64,000 nucleotides of DNA from Neorhizobium galegae (GTDB taxonomy: Bacteria; Pseudomonadota; Alphaproteobacteria; Rhizobiales; Rhizobiaceae), in the NCBI RefSeq assembly GCF_017877135.1, contig NZ_JAGIPH010000005.1, positions 124,001-188,000 of the forward strand, in the 5' to 3' direction. The position numbers were made by a program, and so were the translations under genes. This document shows positions 39,943-52,481 of the stretch, piece after piece. Each line of letters opens with the position of its first letter. The stretch's first letter is position 1. The notes below the pieces were generated by a model that saw nothing but the letters and a program-made list of their open reading frames with translations, was not told the DNA's origin and did not search any database.

Positions 39943-40878
39943 TCAGGTCAATATCGCCGTCTCGTTGTGCGATAGAAAAAAACTATCAAACGCGGATGCT
40001 GCAACGCGGGATCGCGCCTCGTGCATCAGGGCGGAGACGAGCGGCGTGTGTGGTTCGCGATGCGTGGCAACGAGGCCCACCAGATGCTCGGCCTCCGGCT
40101 CGCTGATCGGGATCATCCGGATCTCCTCGGGAAAACCGAAGGATTCCGCAACGTTACGCGGCATGATCGAGGCCCACTGGCCGGTGCGGATATGGGAAAA
40201 CAGCACGATCATGGAGTTGGATTCGAGCGTCGGCTTGGCCCGGACCCCGGCTTCGGCCATGTGCTTGTTGATGATCCGGCGGTTCTGCATGTCCGGGGTC
40301 AATAGACAAAGCCGAAGATCCGAGACTTCCTTCCAGGTCACGCTCTGACAATCCGCAAGCGGCGTGCCGGCAGCGGCAATCAGGTGATAGCGCTCTGAAT
40401 ACAGGGGAACTGTCGTGACGCGGCCAAGCGGTTCATTGTCGAGATAGGTGATGCCGGCATCGATCTCGAGATTTTCCAGCTGGCTCAGAACCTGCAGCGA
40501 GGTGCGCGACGTGACGGAAAAGGTGACGTTCGGATGCCGGGCCTGAAAGGGTTCGGTAAGCCGCGGCACCATGGCAAGCGCGGTCGGGATGACCGCCAGC
40601 CGGATATGGCCGGCAAGGCCCTTGCGGGCGGCGCGCATTTCCTCACGCATGGTGCGGGTATCGCCGACGATGCGGCGCGCCCATTCCAGCACGCGCTGCC
40701 CTTCCGGCGTCAGCCCCTGGAAACGCGAGCCGCGCACCACCAGCACCACGCCGAGCTGATCCTCCAGTTGGCGGATCGCGGCCGAGAGCGTCGGCTGCGA
40801 AATGCCGCATTCTTCCGCCGCACGGCCGAAATGACCGGCCCCGGCAAGCGCAATGAAGAATTCCAGCTTGTCGATCAT
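39943..40878 (-). CDS. LysR-family transcriptional regulator at the head of the fds operon
   Basis: A 311-residue LysR regulator. The winged helix-turn-helix is at the N-terminus (FFIALAGAGHFGRAAEECGISQPTLSAAIRQLEDQLG), and a periplasmic-binding-type effector domain follows. The ATG at 40878 has GAGG upstream; the ATG at 40911 is a possible earlier start. It lies 138 bases upstream of fdsG on the same strand, so it probably controls formate dehydrogenase expression, as FdsR-type regulators do. Formate or a related carboxylate may be the effector, which is inference. It diverges from the histidine kinase gene. Confidence 0.88.
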   Translation of the reverse strand: MIDKLEFFIALAGAGHFGRAAEECGISQPTLSAAIRQLEDQLGVVLVVRGSRFQGLTPEGQRVLEWARRIVGDTRTMREEMRAARKGLAGHIRLAVIPTALAMVPRLTEPFQARHPNVTFSVTSRTSLQVLSQLENLEIDAGITYLDNEPLGRVTTVPLYSERYHLIAAAGTPLADCQSVTWKEVSDLRLCLLTPDMQNRRIINKHMAEAGVRAKPTLESNSMIVLFSHIRTGQWASIMPRNVAESFGFPEEIRMIPISEPEAEHLVGLVATHREPHTPLVSALMHEARSRVAASAFDSFFLSHNETAILT

Positions 40879-41098
40879 GGCGCCCTCGCGGAAAGATTTG
40901 GGCGCCGACATTCCCTGTCGGCACTCGCACCCTCTCTTGTGGCCAATTGCGGGGGCAAAGGTCAACCATTGGCCCGGATGGCAACCGACGCGGTATACGA
41001 AAGAGGCACGACAAAGTTGTCTCGTTCGCTTCCTGCCCTAGATGCGAACATCGGGGCGCGGCGTCTCGACTTTTTCGGAGGCAGTGGCGGGAGGAACC

Positions 41099-42166
41099 GT
41101 GACGATAAAGGATACATTCTCATTCCTGGAAGGCGGCGGTGCTTCGGCCGCGCTGATCCGCGATACCAAGTGGACGTCCACACCGCTTGGGCCGCTCGAG
41201 ACCTGGCCGATTTCGCTGCGCACCATTGCTGCCTCCATTCTCACCTCGGCCTTTCCAGCCGCCATTGCCTGGGGGCCGCAACTGATCACCCTCTATAACG
41301 ACCCGTTTCGCCCGATCCTCGGTGGGAAACCGGAATCCATGGGAAGGCCATTTTCGGACGTCTGGTCGGACGTCTGGGATACAATGGGGCCGATCGCCGC
41401 CGCAGCGCAGGCGGGCAAAGCCTCCTATAGGGAAGACGTGCCCTTGACGGTGTCGCGCAAAGGCTATCCAGAAGAGGCCTGTTTCACCTTCTGCTACAAT
41501 CCTTTGCGCGACGATGCCGGCCAGATTGCCGGACTTCTGGCGACCGCAATCGAGACAACGGAGCGGGTGGCGAGCGAGCGGCAGGCCCGGCTGATGACGT
41601 CGGAACTGCAGCACCGGATCAAGAACATGTTTGCGACGGTCAATTCGATCGTCAGCCAGACCCTGCGCTCGGAACGGCCTCTTGCGGAAATCCGACCGCT
41701 GCTCCTGCAGCGGCTTTCCGCGATTGCGAGCGCCCATGCGCTCCTCACCGAAACCGGCAAGGGCGACGTGCTTGTGCGCCAGGTTCTGGACATCGGCCTT
41801 GCCCCGCACCGGATGACGGCCGAGCGCATCCTGATGAGCGGCCCTCAGGTGATGCTCAATGAAAAGCAGGCGCTTTCGCTGTCGCTCGCCATCAACGAAC
41901 TGGCGACCAATGCCATCAAATACGGCGCGCTGCATGCCGATAACGGGACAGTGGCGATTACCTGGGAGGGTGACGGTCTTGGTCGCTTCCGCCTCACCTG
42001 GCAGGAAAATGGCGGCCCTACGGTCGCACCTCCTTCGCGCCGCGGCTTCGGGACAACGCTGATGGAGCGTGTCGTTCCGCATGATTTCGGCGGAACAGCC
42101 CTGCTCGCCTATGTTCCGTCTGGCCTTCGCTACACCTTGTCGACCGATCAGCTGCGCCATGGCTGA
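41099..42166 (+). CDS. Soluble PAS-HWE/HisKA_2 sensor histidine kinase
   Basis: A 355-residue cytoplasmic histidine kinase. A PAS-like sensor region (about 10-160, with AWGPQLITLYNDPFRPILGGKPE) leads to the phosphoacceptor region TSELQHRIKNMFATVNSIVSQ (H172), typical of the HWE group. The ATPase domain has the N box AINELATNAIKYGALH and the WQENGGP element. No transmembrane segment is seen. The start is taken as GTG at 41099 because GGGAGG lies six bases before it; an ATG at 41042 has no ribosome site. No response regulator is adjacent. HWE kinases often feed general stress or light responses in rhizobia. Confidence 0.88.
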   Translation: MTIKDTFSFLEGGGASAALIRDTKWTSTPLGPLETWPISLRTIAASILTSAFPAAIAWGPQLITLYNDPFRPILGGKPESMGRPFSDVWSDVWDTMGPIAAAAQAGKASYREDVPLTVSRKGYPEEACFTFCYNPLRDDAGQIAGLLATAIETTERVASERQARLMTSELQHRIKNMFATVNSIVSQTLRSERPLAEIRPLLLQRLSAIASAHALLTETGKGDVLVRQVLDIGLAPHRMTAERILMSGPQVMLNEKQALSLSLAINELATNAIKYGALHADNGTVAITWEGDGLGRFRLTWQENGGPTVAPPSRRGFGTTLMERVVPHDFGGTALLAYVPSGLRYTLSTDQLRHG

Positions 42167-42168
42167 GA

Positions 42169-43131
<963 letters not shown>

Positions 43132-43204
43132 CTACACGTTCAGGGCAAGGCGGAAATTGATTTAAGGCAAGGCATGGCCGCCGCTCCCTTGCGGGGCCGC
43201 CTCC

Positions 43205-44323
43205 TCAGAGGCGCGTGGCTGCAAGCCGCTCCTCATCCAGGTGCACGCCGAGCCCCGGCGTTTCGCCAAGGTCCAGCCAGCCATTGCGGTGCTGCAAGGG
43301 TTCTGCCATCGGAAAATCACGGCGGGCCTCGCTCCACTCCGGCCCGTCATAGGGATATTCGAGGAAGGGCGCATCGCCGACGCCCGCCGTCAGATGCGCA
43401 TTCGCCAGCACGCCGATGCCATTGGTCCAGCTGTGCGGGGTAAAGGTCATGCCCGCCTCGCGCGCCTGATAAACCAGACGCCGGCAGCCGGTAATGCCCC
43501 CCACCAGCGCCACGTCGGGCTGGATGACATCGAGCGCCCGCTCCTCGATGATCTGGCGAAACTCGCTCAGTTCCCGCGTCATCTCACCGCCGGCGATGCG
43601 CACCGCCGTTGCTTCTTTGAGAAGCCGCATGCCCTTCAAATCGGCGCGGTGCAGCGGCTCCTCCATCCAGTAGATGTCCAGCCTTTCCAGTTCTCGCGCC
43701 ACCATGAGCGCGTCCTTGAAGGTCCAGGCAAGCGTCGTATCCCAGGGCATGCGCCAGCCCTGATTGCAGTCGACCATCAGTTCAAGCCGAGAGCCCAGCC
43801 GGGCGCGGATTGCTTCCAGGGCCTTCACATCCTCGCGCCAGCTCGCCCGCCCGCCGGCGGAGGAGGAAAAGCGCACCTTCATGGCTGAAAAGCCTTCCTC
43901 CAGATAACGTTCCGCCTGATCGGCCATGGCAGAGGCATCGCGCAGCACGCCGGAGGACGCGTAAAGCCGCACCGTGTCTGCCCGCCCCCCCAGCATGCGC
44001 CAGACCGGTTCTCCGGTGATCTTTCCCGAAAGGTCCCAGAGCGCCAGATCCAGCGGCCAGCAGCGGCCATAATGAAAGTTGATATGGGAGAGCACTTCGT
44101 AGTGCCGCTCCAGATAGCGGGGATCATGCCCGACAAACAGGTCTTCGTGCCCTTCGAAGCCCTTCATCAGATCACCGGAACCAATGCCCTCGCGACCATC
44201 CGTGTCGCGCACGCGCACCACGGTGGCATCGAAATGATGCCGGGGGCGGCCATCCCAGCTCGCCTTGAACGGCGGATCGAGCGGCAGGCGGTGATGGCTG
44301 ATCTCGATCGAGGCAATCTTCAT
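43205..44323 (-). CDS. Mandelate racemase / muconate lactonising enzyme family protein
   Basis: A 372-residue enolase-superfamily enzyme. The pattern is that of the mandelate racemase subgroup: K149-x-R151 on strand 2, metal ligands near D185 (with N187), E221 and E247, and the D270/H297 dyad (PHSW). Members abstract the alpha proton of carboxylates, mostly as acid-sugar dehydratases or racemases. The exact substrate cannot be read from the sequence. It starts 12 bases after the aldehyde dehydrogenase gene, so the two are cotranscribed. AAGGTG lies ten bases before the ATG. Confidence 0.9.
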   Translation of the reverse strand: MKIASIEISHHRLPLDPPFKASWDGRPRHHFDATVVRVRDTDGREGIGSGDLMKGFEGHEDLFVGHDPRYLERHYEVLSHINFHYGRCWPLDLALWDLSGKITGEPVWRMLGGRADTVRLYASSGVLRDASAMADQAERYLEEGFSAMKVRFSSSAGGRASWREDVKALEAIRARLGSRLELMVDCNQGWRMPWDTTLAWTFKDALMVARELERLDIYWMEEPLHRADLKGMRLLKEATAVRIAGGEMTRELSEFRQIIEERALDVIQPDVALVGGITGCRRLVYQAREAGMTFTPHSWTNGIGVLANAHLTAGVGDAPFLEYPYDGPEWSEARRDFPMAEPLQHRNGWLDLGETPGLGVHLDEERLAATRL

Positions 44324-44335
44324 CGCACACCCACC

Positions 44336-45829
44336 TTAACTGAACTGCTGCCAGATCGTCTTGAAATCACAGTATTTGTCGATGGCGTGCACCGAGCGGT
44401 CCCGCCCGAAGCCGGACTGCTTGAAGCCACCGAAGGGGGTGGAGAAACTGGCCATGTCATAGGTATTGATCCATACCGTGCCGGCATGAAGGTTTTCCGA
44501 AAACCGATGCGCCCGGTTCATGTCGCGCGTAAACACCGCACCCGCCAGGCCATAGATCGTGTCATTGGCGATGGCGAGCGCCTCTTCTTCCGTCTCGAAG
44601 GACAGCGAGCAAAGCACCGGTCCGAAGATTTCGTCGCGGGCAATGTTCATGTCGTTCGTTACGCCCTTGAGGACGCCGGGAGACACATAATAGCCACCGG
44701 TTTCCGACAGCACGCGCTCGGCCCCGAACACGCGACGGGCCCCCTCCTTCTCACCGGCGGCAATCATGGACAGCACCTTGTCCATATGCGCCTCCTCGAT
44801 CAGCGCGCCGATCTGGGCTTCTGGATCGAAGGGATGTGCAAGGATGATCTCGTTCTCGGTCACCTTGCGAATGCGCTCGATCAGGTCCGCCTCGACCGAC
44901 CGCTCGACGATCAACCGGGTGGCGGCATGGCAGGTTTCGCCGGAATTGTAGAAACAGCCCCAGGCGGCGGCTGATGCCGCGAGATCCAGATCCGCATCGG
45001 CAAACACCACCAGTGGCGACTTGCCGCCAAGCTCCAGCGCCACGCGCTTGACGTTGGATTGTGCGGCATAGGTCATGATCAGCTTGCCGACCTCGGTCGA
45101 GCCGGTGAAGGCGATCATGTCGACATCCATATGGCAGGCGAGCGGTTTGCCTGTCTCCTCGCCAAAACCGGTCACGACATTGAAGACGCCTGCCGGAAGC
45201 CCTGCTTCCACCGCAAGTTCCGCAAGCTTCAAGGCCGACAGCGAGGATTGCTCTGCCGGCTTCAGCACGACGGAATTGCCGGCAGCAATGGCCGGTCCGA
45301 TCTTCCAGGCATCGATGATCATCGGGTAGTTCCACGGCGTGATGGCCCCGATGACGCCAAGCGGCACCTTGCGCACCAGCGCCCGCGACATCGGCCCGGT
45401 CGGCGCAATCTCGTCATAGAGCTTGTCGATCATTTCCGCGTAGAACTGGATGCCGTCGGCGCACAGCCTCACATCGACATTGAGCGAGGCAAGCACCGGT
45501 TTGCCGACATCCAGCGTTTCAAGCAGCGCCAGTTCCTCGCCATTGCGCCGGATGAGATCGGCCCAGGCGAGCATGATCCTCTTTTTGTCCGACGGATCCT
45601 TCTTGCGCCAGACGCCGCTCGAAAAGGCTAACCGTGCAGCGCTCACGGCAGCATCGACATCGGCCGCATCACCGCGGGCAAGACTTGCCCCTAGGCGACC
45701 GTCCATCGGGCGGGTGCGGGTAAAGGTCTTCCCCGAGAGAGCAGCACGAAAACCGCCGTCGATGAAATGCCGCCCCTCCGGCACCGTGCGTGCATCGAGC
45801 GCTTCCCAGTCGGCACGGGTCCTGGTCAT
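44336..45829 (-). CDS. NAD(P)-dependent aldehyde dehydrogenase
   Basis: A 497-residue aldehyde dehydrogenase that oxidises an aldehyde to the acid. Family marks are PWNYPMIIDAWKIGPAIAAGNSVVLKPAE near 160, FTGSTEVGKLIM near 240, LELGGKSPLVVFADADL near 265, and the catalytic cysteine in NSGETCHAATR near 300. It is closest in pattern to PuuC-type enzymes. Its ATG overlaps the stop codon of the alcohol dehydrogenase gene and has GAGG eight bases upstream. The pairing with an alcohol dehydrogenase suggests a two-step alcohol-to-acid oxidation. Confidence 0.92.
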   Translation of the reverse strand: MTRTRADWEALDARTVPEGRHFIDGGFRAALSGKTFTRTRPMDGRLGASLARGDAADVDAAVSAARLAFSSGVWRKKDPSDKKRIMLAWADLIRRNGEELALLETLDVGKPVLASLNVDVRLCADGIQFYAEMIDKLYDEIAPTGPMSRALVRKVPLGVIGAITPWNYPMIIDAWKIGPAIAAGNSVVLKPAEQSSLSALKLAELAVEAGLPAGVFNVVTGFGEETGKPLACHMDVDMIAFTGSTEVGKLIMTYAAQSNVKRVALELGGKSPLVVFADADLDLAASAAAWGCFYNSGETCHAATRLIVERSVEADLIERIRKVTENEIILAHPFDPEAQIGALIEEAHMDKVLSMIAAGEKEGARRVFGAERVLSETGGYYVSPGVLKGVTNDMNIARDEIFGPVLCSLSFETEEEALAIANDTIYGLAGAVFTRDMNRAHRFSENLHAGTVWINTYDMASFSTPFGGFKQSGFGRDRSVHAIDKYCDFKTIWQQFS

Positions 45830-46974
45830 CAAAGTGTCCTCGGCAGGGCCATCAGGCTTTCGGCAAAACGGTCGAGATCGGCATCCGTGACCTCGAAAAT
45901 GGTCGCCCGGCGCATAGGCTGGTTTTCCGGCGCTTTCATTTCAGCAGCGAGATCCTCAGCCGTGAAGGCGGCAAAGGCGGCCGGAAGCGCCCGCCGGATG
46001 CCGCAGCGATCCATCAGGTCCGAGATAAAGGCCGGCAAGTCTTGTATCTGCTCCAGACCACAGGCGCGGGCCGCGGCCTGCAGATCGGGTGTTTCCGTTT
46101 GAACGAGCCAAGGCAGCGTTGCCTCGAAGGCGAGTGCCGTCGCAAGCCCGTGATGGACCGGCGCAAGGCCCGCAAGCGCATGGGACATATTATGCGCAAT
46201 CGCCGTACCGCAATTGTCGATGGCAATTCCGGCGTAGCAGGAACCCAGGAGCAGCTTTTCCCGCGCCGGCAGATTGCTCGGGTCTGCGACGGCGACGGGC
46301 AGGCCTTCAATGATCAACCGCATGGCCTGATGCGCATAAAGGGCCGCACCGGCATGGGCGTTGCGGTTCGTGGCCGCTTCAAAGGCATGGATGAAGGCAT
46401 CCATGCCGCACCAGGCGGTAAGCGACGGCGGCAGTGTCACGGTCAGCTGCGGATCGAGGATCACCTGATCGGCTTTTGTCTCCGCCCCCCAGATCCAGAG
46501 CTTCTTGCCTGTTTCGCCGGTGAAAATCGTGGTAGCGGAGGTTTCCGATCCGGTGCCGGCCGTCGTCGGCACGAGGATCTTCCTCAGCGGGTTCTTAGGC
46601 AGCGGATTGGCCGCCAGCGCATAATGCAGCGGATCCTTTCCGGAGGCGGCGCAGCAGGCGGTAATCTTGGCGATATCCAGCGCCGAGCCTCCCCCTATGC
46701 CGATCACCAGCTGGCAGCCTTCAGCGGCCGCAACAGCCGCCCGCAGATGCGAAAGTTTCGGCTCGCCGGAAAACTCTGAAAAAATACGCGACCGGATACC
46801 GACGGAGGAAAGATCCGCAACGAGCGCTTCGGCAAGTCCGCCTCGCGCGAGAAAGCCATCGAGGACCAGCAAGGCGCACTCGACAGGCCCCAACGCTCTG
46901 GCAAGCATAGCCACTTCGCCCACCGCGCCGGCGCCAAAGTGAATATCGGGAATGAAGGCGGTGGAAAAGCGCAT
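45829..46974 (-). CDS. Iron-containing alcohol dehydrogenase
   Basis: A group III metal-dependent alcohol dehydrogenase of about 381 residues. The NAD-binding GIGGGSALDIAKI is near residue 90. VPTTAGTGSETSATTIF is near 130. The metal site is made by the aspartate and histidines in GMDAFIHAFEA and in the NMSHALAGL then PVHHGLATAL segments. Members oxidise short-chain alcohols or diols, or reduce maleylacetate. The start at 46974 is chosen because homologues begin near this methionine; a GTG at 47016 is possible and neither has a good ribosome site. First gene of the run, divergent from a LysR gene. Confidence 0.88.
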   Translation of the reverse strand: MRFSTAFIPDIHFGAGAVGEVAMLARALGPVECALLVLDGFLARGGLAEALVADLSSVGIRSRIFSEFSGEPKLSHLRAAVAAAEGCQLVIGIGGGSALDIAKITACCAASGKDPLHYALAANPLPKNPLRKILVPTTAGTGSETSATTIFTGETGKKLWIWGAETKADQVILDPQLTVTLPPSLTAWCGMDAFIHAFEAATNRNAHAGAALYAHQAMRLIIEGLPVAVADPSNLPAREKLLLGSCYAGIAIDNCGTAIAHNMSHALAGLAPVHHGLATALAFEATLPWLVQTETPDLQAAARACGLEQIQDLPAFISDLMDRCGIRRALPAAFAAFTAEDLAAEMKAPENQPMRRATIFEVTDADLDRFAESLMALPRTL

Positions 46975-47082
46975 GGGGCACGAGCATCCGTTACGAAGAA
47001 CAGCACTCTGCATCACAAGACCAGATCTTCAAATCCGGTGAATAATCGGGCAGTTTCATGACTTGAGATCATGGAGGATGCG

Positions 47083-47997
47083 ATGCTGGACAAAATTCCG
47101 CTGGAAGCGTTTCGCGTGCTGGATGCGGCCTGCCGCCATATGAATTTTTCAGGCGCCGGGCGCGAGCTGCACATCACCCAGGCCGCCGTCAGCCGGCGCA
47201 TCAAGGGGTTGGAAGACCAGCTCGGCACGCAACTCTTTACCCGTCGTGGCCGCAATCTTGCACTGACCCCTGCGGGGGAACGGCTGGGGCAAAGGGTGCG
47301 CGCAACGCTCGACTATCTCGATGAAAGTCTCGAACCGTTCCGGGGCGGACAAAGCGAAATCATCTCGATTGCCGCGAGCGGATCGGTTTCGCATCTCTGG
47401 CTTGCCAAGCGGCTGCGCGATTTTTCCCATGCCAGTCCCACCGTGTCTGTGCGGCTGCTGACGACGGATGCGCCGGCGGAACTTGCATCGGAGGCCAACG
47501 ACCTCGTCATCCTCTATGCCAGTGGCGACCACCCCCGCTGGAACCTCAGCCTGCTGATCCCGGAGGTTCTGGTGCCTGTCGCATCGCCGACGTATCTGGC
47601 ACGGCGGGGCTTTGATCCGCATGCCGTTTCTCCAGCCGAAATCGCGGGGCTCGATCTCATCGATTACGAGCGTTTCAATGCCAACTGGATTTCGTTTCGA
47701 CAGTGGTTTTCCCGCATGCAGCTTTCGCCACAGATGAAGGTGCAGCCACGACTGTCCTTTTCCACCTATTCGATGGCCGTCGATGCGGCGATCCGCGGCG
47801 AAGGCGTAACACTGGGCAGCCTCGGCCTCATTGCGGAGGAACTGGTGTCCGGTGCGCTGGTCACGCTTGGCTCGCATCGGCTGGAAACGGGGTATGGCTA
47901 TTATCTCGGCATGCCGCGTACCCGGCCGTTGCCTGCGGCTGCCTTGCAACTGCACCAGCATCTGCTGTCGGGCCTTGCTCCGTCTGATATCGCGTAG
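47083..47997 (+). CDS. LysR-family regulator, GcvA-like
   Basis: A 304-residue LysR protein. The N-terminal helix-turn-helix (FRVLDAACRHMNFSGAGRELHITQAAVSRRIKGLEDQLG) and GcvA-like effector domain are clear. GGAGG lies five bases before the ATG at 47083. It diverges from the alcohol dehydrogenase gene, with about 110 bases between the starts. The usual LysR arrangement therefore makes it the likely regulator of the ADH-ALDH-racemase-LDH operon. The inducer is unknown. Confidence 0.9.
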   Translation: MLDKIPLEAFRVLDAACRHMNFSGAGRELHITQAAVSRRIKGLEDQLGTQLFTRRGRNLALTPAGERLGQRVRATLDYLDESLEPFRGGQSEIISIAASGSVSHLWLAKRLRDFSHASPTVSVRLLTTDAPAELASEANDLVILYASGDHPRWNLSLLIPEVLVPVASPTYLARRGFDPHAVSPAEIAGLDLIDYERFNANWISFRQWFSRMQLSPQMKVQPRLSFSTYSMAVDAAIRGEGVTLGSLGLIAEELVSGALVTLGSHRLETGYGYYLGMPRTRPLPAAALQLHQHLLSGLAPSDIA

Positions 47998-48020
47998 CGA
48001 CAAGAGGAGATGACGGACAC

Positions 48021-48044
48021 GAAAAAGGCGGCTGAAGCCGCCTT
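48021..48044 (-). terminator. Terminator of the atp operon (possibly bidirectional)
   Basis: AAGGCGGC (48025-48032) pairs with GCCGCCTT (48037-48044) around TGAA, with a T run on the minus strand. It lies between the convergent lysR and atpC genes. Confidence 0.85.
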
Positions 48045-48068
48045 GAACCGTTCAAGCGCGAGGTCGTC

Positions 48069-48476
48069 TCAGTCCGGATGAACCGCGTTGTGCAGATGCG
48101 TCATGTCGGCGAGCATGTGCTCGAAGCGCGTGCGATGCTCGTCCGTCGGTGCGCCGGAGATATCGGCGCGCAAGGCTTCGATACGGCTCTCGAACAGGCT
48201 GCGATCGGCTTCTGCCTGCGGCACGGCCGATTCCGCCAGCAGCGTGCAGGCGGTCGGCGTGATATCGGCAAAACCGCCGAACACGACGTATTTGTGAACC
48301 TGGCCCGCAGCATTCTTGACCGTGACCACGCCCGCCTTGATCGTCGTCATGGTCGGGGCATGCTTGGCAAGCACGGTCATTTCACCCAGCGTTGCCGGGA
48401 GGATGACTTCCGTCACCTGTTCGGAAACGAGGAGGCGCTCGGGCGAAACCAGTTCAAATTTGAAAGCGTCGGCCAT
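48069..48476 (-). CDS. atpC: ATP synthase F1 epsilon subunit
   Basis: A 135-residue epsilon subunit of F1, part of the central stalk and an inhibitor of ATP hydrolysis. The N-terminal beta sandwich contains FELVSPERLLVSEQVTEVILPATLGEMTVLAKHAP, and VVFGGFADITPTACTLLAE follows near residue 75. The helical C-terminal hairpin is short. The ATG at 48476 begins MADAFKFELV; the frame runs further upstream but is not conserved-looking. It is the last gene of atpHAGDC and ends at a strong terminator. Confidence 0.95.
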   Translation of the reverse strand: MADAFKFELVSPERLLVSEQVTEVILPATLGEMTVLAKHAPTMTTIKAGVVTVKNAAGQVHKYVVFGGFADITPTACTLLAESAVPQAEADRSLFESRIEALRADISGAPTDEHRTRFEHMLADMTHLHNAVHPD

Positions 48477-48548
48477 GACGGTCCACTTCTTCAAGGCGTT
48501 ATGCGGTAAGGAACGGCGCACGAGGGCGCGCCGTTCCATCGATCAGTG

Positions 48549-50027
<1,479 letters not shown>

Positions 50028-50048
50028 TTACCCTTCTTTCTTGGGCAT

Positions 50049-50924
50049 TCAGAGCGCTTCAGCGCCCGAAATGATTTCGATAAGTTCCTTCGTGATCTGC
50101 GCCTGACGCTGGCGATTGTAGGACAGCGTCAGCTTGTTGATCATGTCGCCGGCATTGCGCGTTGCGCTGTCCATTGCGGACATCTGCGCGCCGTAGAAGG
50201 AAGCGTTGTTTTCCAGCAGTGCGCGGAAGATCTGCAGCGCGACATTGCGCGGCAGAAGGTCTTCCAGGATTTCCTGCTCGCTCGGCTCGTATTCGTAGAG
50301 TGCGGCCGCTGCCGGCACTTCCGTCTCGGCAAACTTCGCCGGGATGATCTGCTGGGCCGTCGCGACCTGCGAGATCACCGAGGCAAACCGCGCATAGAAC
50401 AGCGTCGCGACATCAAACTCGCCGGCCTCGTAGAGAGACAGGACGCGCTGCGCAACGTCGCTGGCATTGGCAAAACCAAGCTGCTTGACTTCGCGGAACG
50501 TCACGTAGTCGATGATGTTATCGCGGAAGGTACGGCGCAGAACGTCGTTGCCCTTGCGTCCGACGGTCAGGATCTTGACGGTCTTACCTTCGGCCAGAAG
50601 CTTCAGCGCATGGTCGCGGGCGAGGCGAACGATGGAGGAGTTGAAGCCCCCGGCCAATCCGCGTTCCCCCGTTGCGACGATGAGCAGGTGCGTCTGGTCA
50701 CGGCCCGTGCCGGACAGCAGGAGGGGAGCCTCCGGGCTGTCCTTGTAGGCAGCACTGAGGCTGGCCAGAACGCGATCCATCCGTTCGGCGTAGGGGCGAG
50801 CGGCTTCCGCTGCCTCCTGCGCACGGCGCAGCTTCGCCGCGGCGACCATTTTCATCGCCTTGGTGATCTTCTGCGTCGCCTTGACGGAGGCGATCCGGTT
50901 CTTCAGATCCTTAAGTGAAGGCAT
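50049..50924 (-). CDS. atpG: ATP synthase F1 gamma subunit
   Basis: The 291-residue rotor shaft of F1. The N-terminal helix is [36 protein letters not shown]. The Rossmann-like middle carries [17 protein letters not shown] near 90. The C-terminal helix contains [41 protein letters not shown] lies ten bases before the ATG. It lies between atpA and atpD in the standard order. Confidence 0.98.
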   Translation of the reverse strand: MPSLKDLKNRIASVKATQKITKAMKMVAAAKLRRAQEAAEAARPYAERMDRVLASLSAAYKDSPEAPLLLSGTGRDQTHLLIVATGERGLAGGFNSSIVRLARDHALKLLAEGKTVKILTVGRKGNDVLRRTFRDNIIDYVTFREVKQLGFANASDVAQRVLSLYEAGEFDVATLFYARFASVISQVATAQQIIPAKFAETEVPAAAALYEYEPSEQEILEDLLPRNVALQIFRALLENNASFYGAQMSAMDSATRNAGDMINKLTLSYNRQRQAQITKELIEIISGAEAL

Positions 50925-50951
50925 CCGTTATCGGTCCTTGAGCTTATCCGT

Positions 50952-52481
50952 TCAGGCGAAAGACTTGGAGAAAGACTCCAGCGCAGCCTTCAGCTTGGCG
51001 CGGGTATCGTCGGATACCTGCTTTTCCGTGCGGATCGCATCCAGCACGGCCTTGCCGTCGTTGCGCAGATAGGTGAGCAGGCCCTGCTCGAACTTGCCGA
51101 CCTGGGCAACCGGGATCTTGTCCAGGTAACCGTTCACGCCGGCGAAGATCACGGCAACCTGCTCTTCCGTCTTCAGCGGCGAGAACTGCGGCTGCTTCAG
51201 GAGTTCGGTCAGGCGTGCGCCGCGGTTCAGGAGGCGCTGCGTGGAGGCGTCAAGGTCGGAGCCGAACTGCGCAAAGGCCGCCATTTCGCGGTACTGCGCC
51301 AGCTCACCCTTGATGGAACCGGCAACCTGCTTCATGGCCTTGATCTGAGCGGCAGAACCAACGCGCGACACCGAGAGACCCACGTTCACGGCCGGGCGGA
51401 TCCCCTGGTAGAACAGGTCGGTTTCGAGGAAGATCTGGCCGTCGGTGATCGAGATCACGTTGGTCGGAATGAAGGCCGACACGTCGTTGCCCTGGGTTTC
51501 GATGACCGGCAGAGCCGTCAGCGAGCCGGCACCAGCCGCATCGCCCATCTTGGCGGCGCGCTCGAGAAGACGCGAATGCAGGTAGAAAACGTCGCCCGGA
51601 TAGGCTTCGCGGCCCGGCGGGCGGCGCAGCAGGAGCGACATCTGGCGGTAGGCAACGGCCTGCTTGGACAGGTCGTCATAGGCGATCAGCGCGTGCTGGC
51701 CGTTGTCGCGGAAGTATTCGCCCATGGCGCAACCGGCAAACGGAGCCAGATACTGCATCGGCGCCGGATCGGATGCGGTTGCCGCAACAACGATCGAATA
51801 CTGCAGGGCGCCGCGCTCTTCGAGCACCTTGACGAACTGCGCAACCGTCGAGCGCTTCTGGCCGATGGCGACGTAGACGCAGAACAGCTTGTCGCCGTCC
51901 GGGCCGTTGTCGTGGATCGGCTTCTGGTTGAGGAAGGTATCCAGGATGATGGCGGTCTTGCCGGTCTGGCGGTCACCGATGACCAGCTCGCGCTGGCCGC
52001 GGCCAACCGGGATCAGAGCATCGATGGCCTTGATGCCGGTGGACATCGGCTCATGCACGCCCTTGCGCGGAATGATGCCGGGAGCCTTGACGTCAACGCG
52101 CGAACGGCGCGCCGTGTTGATCGGGCCCTTGCCATCGATCGGGTTACCGAGCGCGTCGACGACGCGGCCGAGCAGTTCCGGACCAACCGGCACTTCCACG
52201 ATCGCGCCGGTCCGCTTGACGGTGTCGCCTTCCTTGATGTCACGGTCGGAGCCGAAGATAACCACGCCGACATTGTCGGATTCGAGGTTCAGCGCCATGC
52301 CGCGGATGCCGCCCGGGAACTCGACCATTTCGCCCGCCTGGACGTTGTCGAGACCGTAAACGCGAGCAATACCGTCACCGACGGACAGAACCTGACCAAC
52401 TTCGGAGACCTCAGCCTCCTGGCCGAAGTTCTTGATTTGATCTTTCAGAATTGCGGAAATTTCCGCGGCGCGGATGTCCAT
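50952..52481 (-). CDS. atpA: ATP synthase F1 alpha subunit
   Basis: The 509-residue non-catalytic nucleotide-binding subunit. Walker A is GDRQTGKT (169-176). The Q-loop region GQKRSTVAQ and the [17 protein letters not shown] signature, with the conserved arginine near 375, are present. The N-terminus [20 protein letters not shown] is typical. AGAGG lies eight bases before the ATG, which overlaps the atpH stop codon, giving tight coupling. Confidence 0.98.
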   Translation of the reverse strand: MDIRAAEISAILKDQIKNFGQEAEVSEVGQVLSVGDGIARVYGLDNVQAGEMVEFPGGIRGMALNLESDNVGVVIFGSDRDIKEGDTVKRTGAIVEVPVGPELLGRVVDALGNPIDGKGPINTARRSRVDVKAPGIIPRKGVHEPMSTGIKAIDALIPVGRGQRELVIGDRQTGKTAIILDTFLNQKPIHDNGPDGDKLFCVYVAIGQKRSTVAQFVKVLEERGALQYSIVVAATASDPAPMQYLAPFAGCAMGEYFRDNGQHALIAYDDLSKQAVAYRQMSLLLRRPPGREAYPGDVFYLHSRLLERAAKMGDAAGAGSLTALPVIETQGNDVSAFIPTNVISITDGQIFLETDLFYQGIRPAVNVGLSVSRVGSAAQIKAMKQVAGSIKGELAQYREMAAFAQFGSDLDASTQRLLNRGARLTELLKQPQFSPLKTEEQVAVIFAGVNGYLDKIPVAQVGKFEQGLLTYLRNDGKAVLDAIRTEKQVSDDTRAKLKAALESFSKSFA

